Source: Bacteroidota bacterium (GTDB taxonomy: Bacteria > Bacteroidota > Ignavibacteria > Ignavibacteriales > Ignavibacteriaceae). Taken from it: a stretch of DNA of 18,008 nt. Where the stretch lies: positions 1-18,008 of the forward strand of contig JADFGB010000002.1 of the NCBI GenBank assembly GCA_022567875.1, in the 5' to 3' direction. Each line of letters starts with the position of its first letter. Position 1 is the first letter of the stretch. The notes below the pieces were generated by a model. It saw only the letters and a program-made list of their open reading frames with translations. It did not search any database and was not told the origin of the DNA. A program made the translations under genes and the position numbers. Positions 15,974-18,008 of the stretch are shown piece after piece.

Positions 15974-17429
15974 CAATTACCTCTGCAAATATTAATGCTT
16001 TTTTTAATACAGCTGATTTATTATAAATTTCTTTCAATTCCAGTTCTGGCTTACTATCGTAAACAATACCTGCACCTGCCTGCCAAAAAATTTTGTTTTT
16101 TACTGAATAAAGTGTTCTTATGGCAATACACATATCAAGGTTTCCTGAAAAATCTAGATAACCAATTGCGCCGGCATAAACACCTCTTGGTATATTCTCA
16201 TAATTATTTATTAGTTCAATTGCTTTTAGTTTTGGAGCGCCAGTAACTGTTCCTGCAGGGAAACAGGATTTTAAAGCATCAACTGATGATTTATTATTTA
16301 AAAGTTGTCCTTCCACTTTTGAAACAATATGCATTACGTGAGAATATCTTTGAATTATTTTATCTTGAACAACATTTACAGAATTGAACTGACATACTTT
16401 TCCAAGATCGTTACGCCCCAAATCGACCAGCATAGTGTGTTCTGCAAGTTCTTTTGGGTCGTTTAATAATTCATTTTCCAATTCTGAATCTCTGTATTCA
16501 TTGTCTCCTCTTTTTCTTGTTCCTGCAATTGGTAAAACTTGGGCTTTACCGTCTATTACTTTGACCAAGTCTTCCGGCGAAGTTCCGGTTATTGTAAAAT
16601 TATTTTCAAATTCTAAATAATACATATACGGTGAAGGGTTGATGATTCTTAATGCACGGTAAACATTAAAAGGGTCTCCATTGAAAGATGCAGAGAATCT
16701 TTCCGATATAACAATTTGATAAACATCCCCGTCTTCAATTCTTTCTTTGCTTTTATTAACCCTTGAATAAAACTCTGAGGCGTCTATCTTATCTTTATCG
16801 AAATTAACAACGGAAAAATCAGACTTATAATTAATTTGTTTCTTTAATAAGTCTTTAATTTTTTTAATTTTTTTCTTAGCATTTTGATATTCTAATTTAT
16901 AATCCGAATTTTTGTCTATCAGTACGTTTGAAATTAAAATTAATTGATGTTTTAAATGATCGAATGCAACAACAGTTTGATACAAACCGAATATAGAATC
17001 ATATTCAGTTTCGGTAATAGGTGAAAGTTTTATAGAATTTTCTATCAGAGAAATATTTTCATATCCTAAATATCCAACATAACCCCCGGTAAAAACGGGC
17101 AGTTCTTTTAATGTTGGTTGTTTGTGTTTCTTTGCAATTTCTTCCAATAAATCAAAAATATTTCCTTTAATGGTTTCTAAATTGTCACCTGTTTTAATTG
17201 AAATTGTATTACCTTTGTTTGAAATAGTTGTTACGGGATTAACCCCGATAAAAGAATATCTTGCTATGCTGTTTTCACCTTCTACAGATTCAAGTAAAAA
17301 ACTTAGTTGACCGATTTGCCTAAGTTTTATATAAGCAAGAACCGGTGTTAGCAAATCCGCAGTGATAATCTCATAAACGGGTATCAAATTATAAGATTTT
17401 GTTAATTTTTTAAATTGTTCAAAATTCAT
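15954..17429 (-). CDS. trpE: Anthranilate synthase component I
   Basis: Converts chorismate to anthranilate using ammonia from TrpG; the regulated entry step of the branch. The 491 residues carry the tryptophan-binding LLES motif at 45-48 (SFLLESVEG), so feedback inhibition by tryptophan is likely. The chorismate-binding domain shows ITGTSPEDLVKV, LPIAGTRKRG, FPAGTVTGAPKLKAIELI and AGAGIVYDSKPELE. The start is ATG 17429: the alternative TTG at 17471 lies inside the terminator hairpin and would give residues unrelated to the family. No strong ribosome site precedes it (GGTAA at most). Sixteen bases upstream sits the attenuator terminator, and a Trp-rich leader peptide precedes that, so transcription into trpE is probably set by tryptophanyl-tRNA charging. 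Confidence 0.97.
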   Translation of the reverse strand: MNFEQFKKLTKSYNLIPVYEIITADLLTPVLAYIKLRQIGQLSFLLESVEGENSIARYSFIGVNPVTTISNKGNTISIKTGDNLETIKGNIFDLLEEIAKKHKQPTLKELPVFTGGYVGYLGYENISLIENSIKLSPITETEYDSIFGLYQTVVAFDHLKHQLILISNVLIDKNSDYKLEYQNAKKKIKKIKDLLKKQINYKSDFSVVNFDKDKIDASEFYSRVNKSKERIEDGDVYQIVISERFSASFNGDPFNVYRALRIINPSPYMYYLEFENNFTITGTSPEDLVKVIDGKAQVLPIAGTRKRGDNEYRDSELENELLNDPKELAEHTMLVDLGRNDLGKVCQFNSVNVVQDKIIQRYSHVMHIVSKVEGQLLNNKSSVDALKSCFPAGTVTGAPKLKAIELINNYENIPRGVYAGAIGYLDFSGNLDMCIAIRTLYSVKNKIFWQAGAGIVYDSKPELELKEIYNKSAVLKKALIFAEVIDESISN

Positions 17430-17445
17430 TTTATTACCATTAAAC

Positions 17446-17477
17446 AAAAAACCCCTTACAGTAAACTGCAAGGGGTT
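17446..17477 (-). terminator. trp attenuator terminator (3:4 hairpin)
   Basis: On the minus strand AACCCCTTGCAG (17477-17466) pairs with CTGTAAGGGGTT (17461-17450) across a TTTA loop: 12 pairs with one G-T wobble and a CCCC/GGGG core. The right arm runs straight into a six-T tract (17451-17446). It is a textbook intrinsic terminator placed between the leader peptide stop and the trpE ATG, so it must be bypassed for the operon to be expressed. Confidence 0.92.
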
Positions 17478-17501
17478 AATATTAAAAGTTGTTTTTTACA
17501 G
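17466..17501 (-). promoter_or_regulatory. Candidate antiterminator (2:3) pairing in the trp leader
   Basis: CTGTAA at 17501-17496, two bases after the leader peptide stop, can pair over six bases (one G-T wobble) with TTGCAG at 17471-17466, the inner part of the terminator's left arm. CTGTAA is the same six bases that begin the terminator's right arm, so the two are direct competitors. A ribosome that reaches the leader stop would cover this segment and let the terminator form. One stalled at the Trp codons, about 30 bases back, would leave it free. The pairing was read by eye; no folding energy was computed. Confidence 0.55.
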
Positions 17502-17502
17502 G

Positions 17503-17595
17503 TTACTGAGTCATATTATAATTATTTACAAACCACCACCAAGATTCTTGGTTAAATGAAAAATAATTGTAATATGTCCCAGTATTTACTTTCAT
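17503..17595 (-). CDS. trpL: trp operon leader peptide
   Basis: A 30-codon open frame, ATG at 17595 to TAA at 17503. Codons 19-21 are three consecutive TGG (17541-17533), the only Trp codons in it. The peptide is also rich in Tyr (residues 8, 9, 11, 26) and Phe (12, 14, 22), so 10 of 30 residues are aromatic. It is followed by an alternative-pairing segment and an intrinsic terminator before trpE, the arrangement known from enteric trp attenuation, where ribosome stalling at Trp codons under low charged tRNA-Trp prevents termination. The ribosome site is weak (a purine stretch, TTAAGATT, before the ATG). It is probably a regulatory device with no function for the peptide itself. The reading as trpL rests on context and the triple Trp run, not on sequence similarity. 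Confidence 0.87.
   Translation of the reverse strand: MKVNTGTYYNYFSFNQESWWWFVNNYNMTQ
17515..17573 (-). promoter_or_regulatory. Candidate leader pause hairpin (1:2) over the Trp codons
   Basis: Within the leader peptide, ATTACAATTATT (17573-17562) can pair with AATAATTATAAT (17526-17515), 11 of 12 positions. Nested inside, ACCAAG (17552-17547) pairs perfectly with CTTGGT (17543-17538) across a three-base AAT loop, taking in the first Trp codon. Such a structure would match the pause hairpin that synchronises polymerase with the leading ribosome. The outer arms are all A-T apart from the mismatch, so they may be fortuitous. Confidence 0.45.
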
Positions 17596-17608
17596 AATCT
17601 TAACCGTA

Positions 17609-17637
17609 AATGTAAGAGCATTTTTTTTTATAATCAA
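17609..17637 (-). promoter_or_regulatory. Candidate trp operon promoter
   Basis: TTGATT (17637-17632) and TACATT (17614-17609) are 17 bases apart on the minus strand, with a nine-A run in the spacer. The start would fall near 17602, giving a very short untranslated leader of about seven bases before trpL. An alternative -10, TATAAA at 17632-17627, would give about 25 bases but has no visible -35. Choice between them cannot be made from sequence. Confidence 0.35.
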
Positions 17638-17698
17638 TACAATAAATAAAAAATTAATAAATAGTAAATAATTTAATTTAAAAATCGATACATAAAAG

Positions 17699-17713
17699 AA
17701 TAGGGAACCTATT
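17699..17713. repeat. Short inverted repeat in the divergent trpL / secreted-protein gap
   Basis: AATAGG at 17699-17704 and CCTATT at 17708-17713 are perfect arms around GAA. It lies just upstream of the plus-strand promoter candidate and about 60 bases upstream of the trp promoter candidate. It could be an operator half-site pair or chance. Otherwise the 176-base gap (17596-17771) is plain AT-rich DNA. Confidence 0.25.
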
Positions 17714-17719
17714 GATATC

Positions 17720-17749
17720 TTGAATGTATATAAACATTATAGCTATATT
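17720..17749 (+). promoter_or_regulatory. Candidate promoter for the secreted protein at the right edge
   Basis: TTGAAT at 17720-17725 and TATATT at 17744-17749 are 18 bases apart. The latter extends to TATATTTG (17744-17751), which also fits the Bacteroidetes TAnnTTTG element. The start would lie near 17756, about 30 bases before ATG 17787. Confidence 0.4.
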
Positions 17750-17786
17750 TGAAGTGAAGATAGATGAGAAAATGATGATACATAAT

Positions 17787-18008
17787 ATGAAGAAAACAAT
17801 AATTCTGCTGATAATACTAATTTCACTTCCTGTATTTTCACAATTTAAAAATCAGAATAAAATCAAAGAGTCGGTAAGTGATGGAATAGTAAACAAACAA
17901 TATGACGGAGGTTTATTCGGTATATTTAATTCCAAAAAATTTCAGATGAGTCACATATACAATTTATCTTTTTCTGCTTCCGGCGCTATTCAACTAGCTG
18001 TAGTCTCT
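17787..18008 (+). CDS. Secreted protein of unknown function, 3' end cut off by the window
   Basis: Only the first 74 codons are present. Residues 1-18 are a signal peptide (MKKT, a hydrophobic Ile/Leu core, PVFS) with cleavage likely before Gln19, so the protein is exported. The mature start is polar (FKNQNKIKES), followed by a Gly-rich stretch (DGGLFGIFNSKKFQMSHIYNLSFSASG) whose alternating pattern near the end suggests beta strands, perhaps an outer-membrane or surface protein. In-frame ATGs at 17772 and 17775 are alternative starts; 17787 gives the neatest signal peptide, but none has a strong ribosome site. It is divergent from the trp operon and probably unrelated to it. I do not recognise a family. 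Confidence 0.75.
   Translation, partial: MKKTIILLIILISLPVFSQFKNQNKIKESVSDGIVNKQYDGGLFGIFNSKKFQMSHIYNLSFSASGAIQLAVVS

Noticed and set aside
17426..17440. Four-codon mini-ORF (ATG at 17440) whose TGA overlaps the trpE ATG
   Set aside because: The ATGA overlap could couple translation, but it has no ribosome site and such short frames are common by chance, so I do not list it as a gene.
17430..17471. N-terminal extension of trpE from TTG 17471
   Set aside because: These codons are part of the terminator hairpin and T tract and give residues foreign to the family; ATG 17429 gives the normal N-terminus.
17446..17595. T-box or TRAP-type regulation of the trp operon
   Set aside because: I see no T-box sequence, specifier loop or series of GAG/TAG triplets; the Trp-rich leader explains the region better.

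Overview
The window is AT-rich bacterial chromosome (by eye about one third G+C), densely coding, with no mobile elements, tRNAs, rRNAs or CRISPR repeats that I can see. It looks like a member of the Bacteroidetes/Chlorobi group, most likely an Ignavibacteria-type organism. The reasons are three signal peptides ending in Ser-Gln or Ala-Gln, the trpEGDCFBA gene order, several clear AGGAG ribosome binding sites (unlike most Bacteroidetes proper), and secreted TPR and LysM proteins of that style. The taxonomic call is inference.

Left part, plus strand (1-8671): the 3' part of accC (biotin carboxylase), gcvH (glycine cleavage H protein), then guaA (GMP synthase) followed closely by a TPR protein, a secreted TPR plus periplasmic-binding-fold protein resembling LpoA, and radC. 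radC has no ATG, GTG or TTG at its proper N-terminus and seems to start at an ATT codon at 5853. A separate unit with a recognisable promoter carries a small coiled-coil lipoprotein and a LysM cell-wall protein, and ends in a strong terminator at 7647-7684. phoH follows.

Middle (8676-9985): mazG on the minus strand, convergent with phoH, and a RidA-family gene on the plus strand. The ridA stop codon overlaps the trpA stop codon.

Right part, minus strand (9982-17640): a complete tryptophan operon read right to left, trpE-trpG-trpD-trpC-trpF-aroF-trpB-trpA, with overlaps or gaps of at most 8 bases. It covers every step from chorismate to tryptophan and also carries a type I-beta DAHP synthase, the first enzyme of the shikimate pathway. 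In front of trpE is a leader of about 165 bases that shows ribosome-mediated transcription attenuation. It has a 30-codon leader peptide with three consecutive Trp codons (17503-17595), a GC-rich intrinsic terminator (17446-17477) ending 16 bases before trpE, and an alternative pairing segment just after the leader stop. This is the most striking regulatory structure in the window.

At the right edge a secreted protein of unknown function starts on the plus strand (17787) and runs out of the window. It is divergent from the trp operon.
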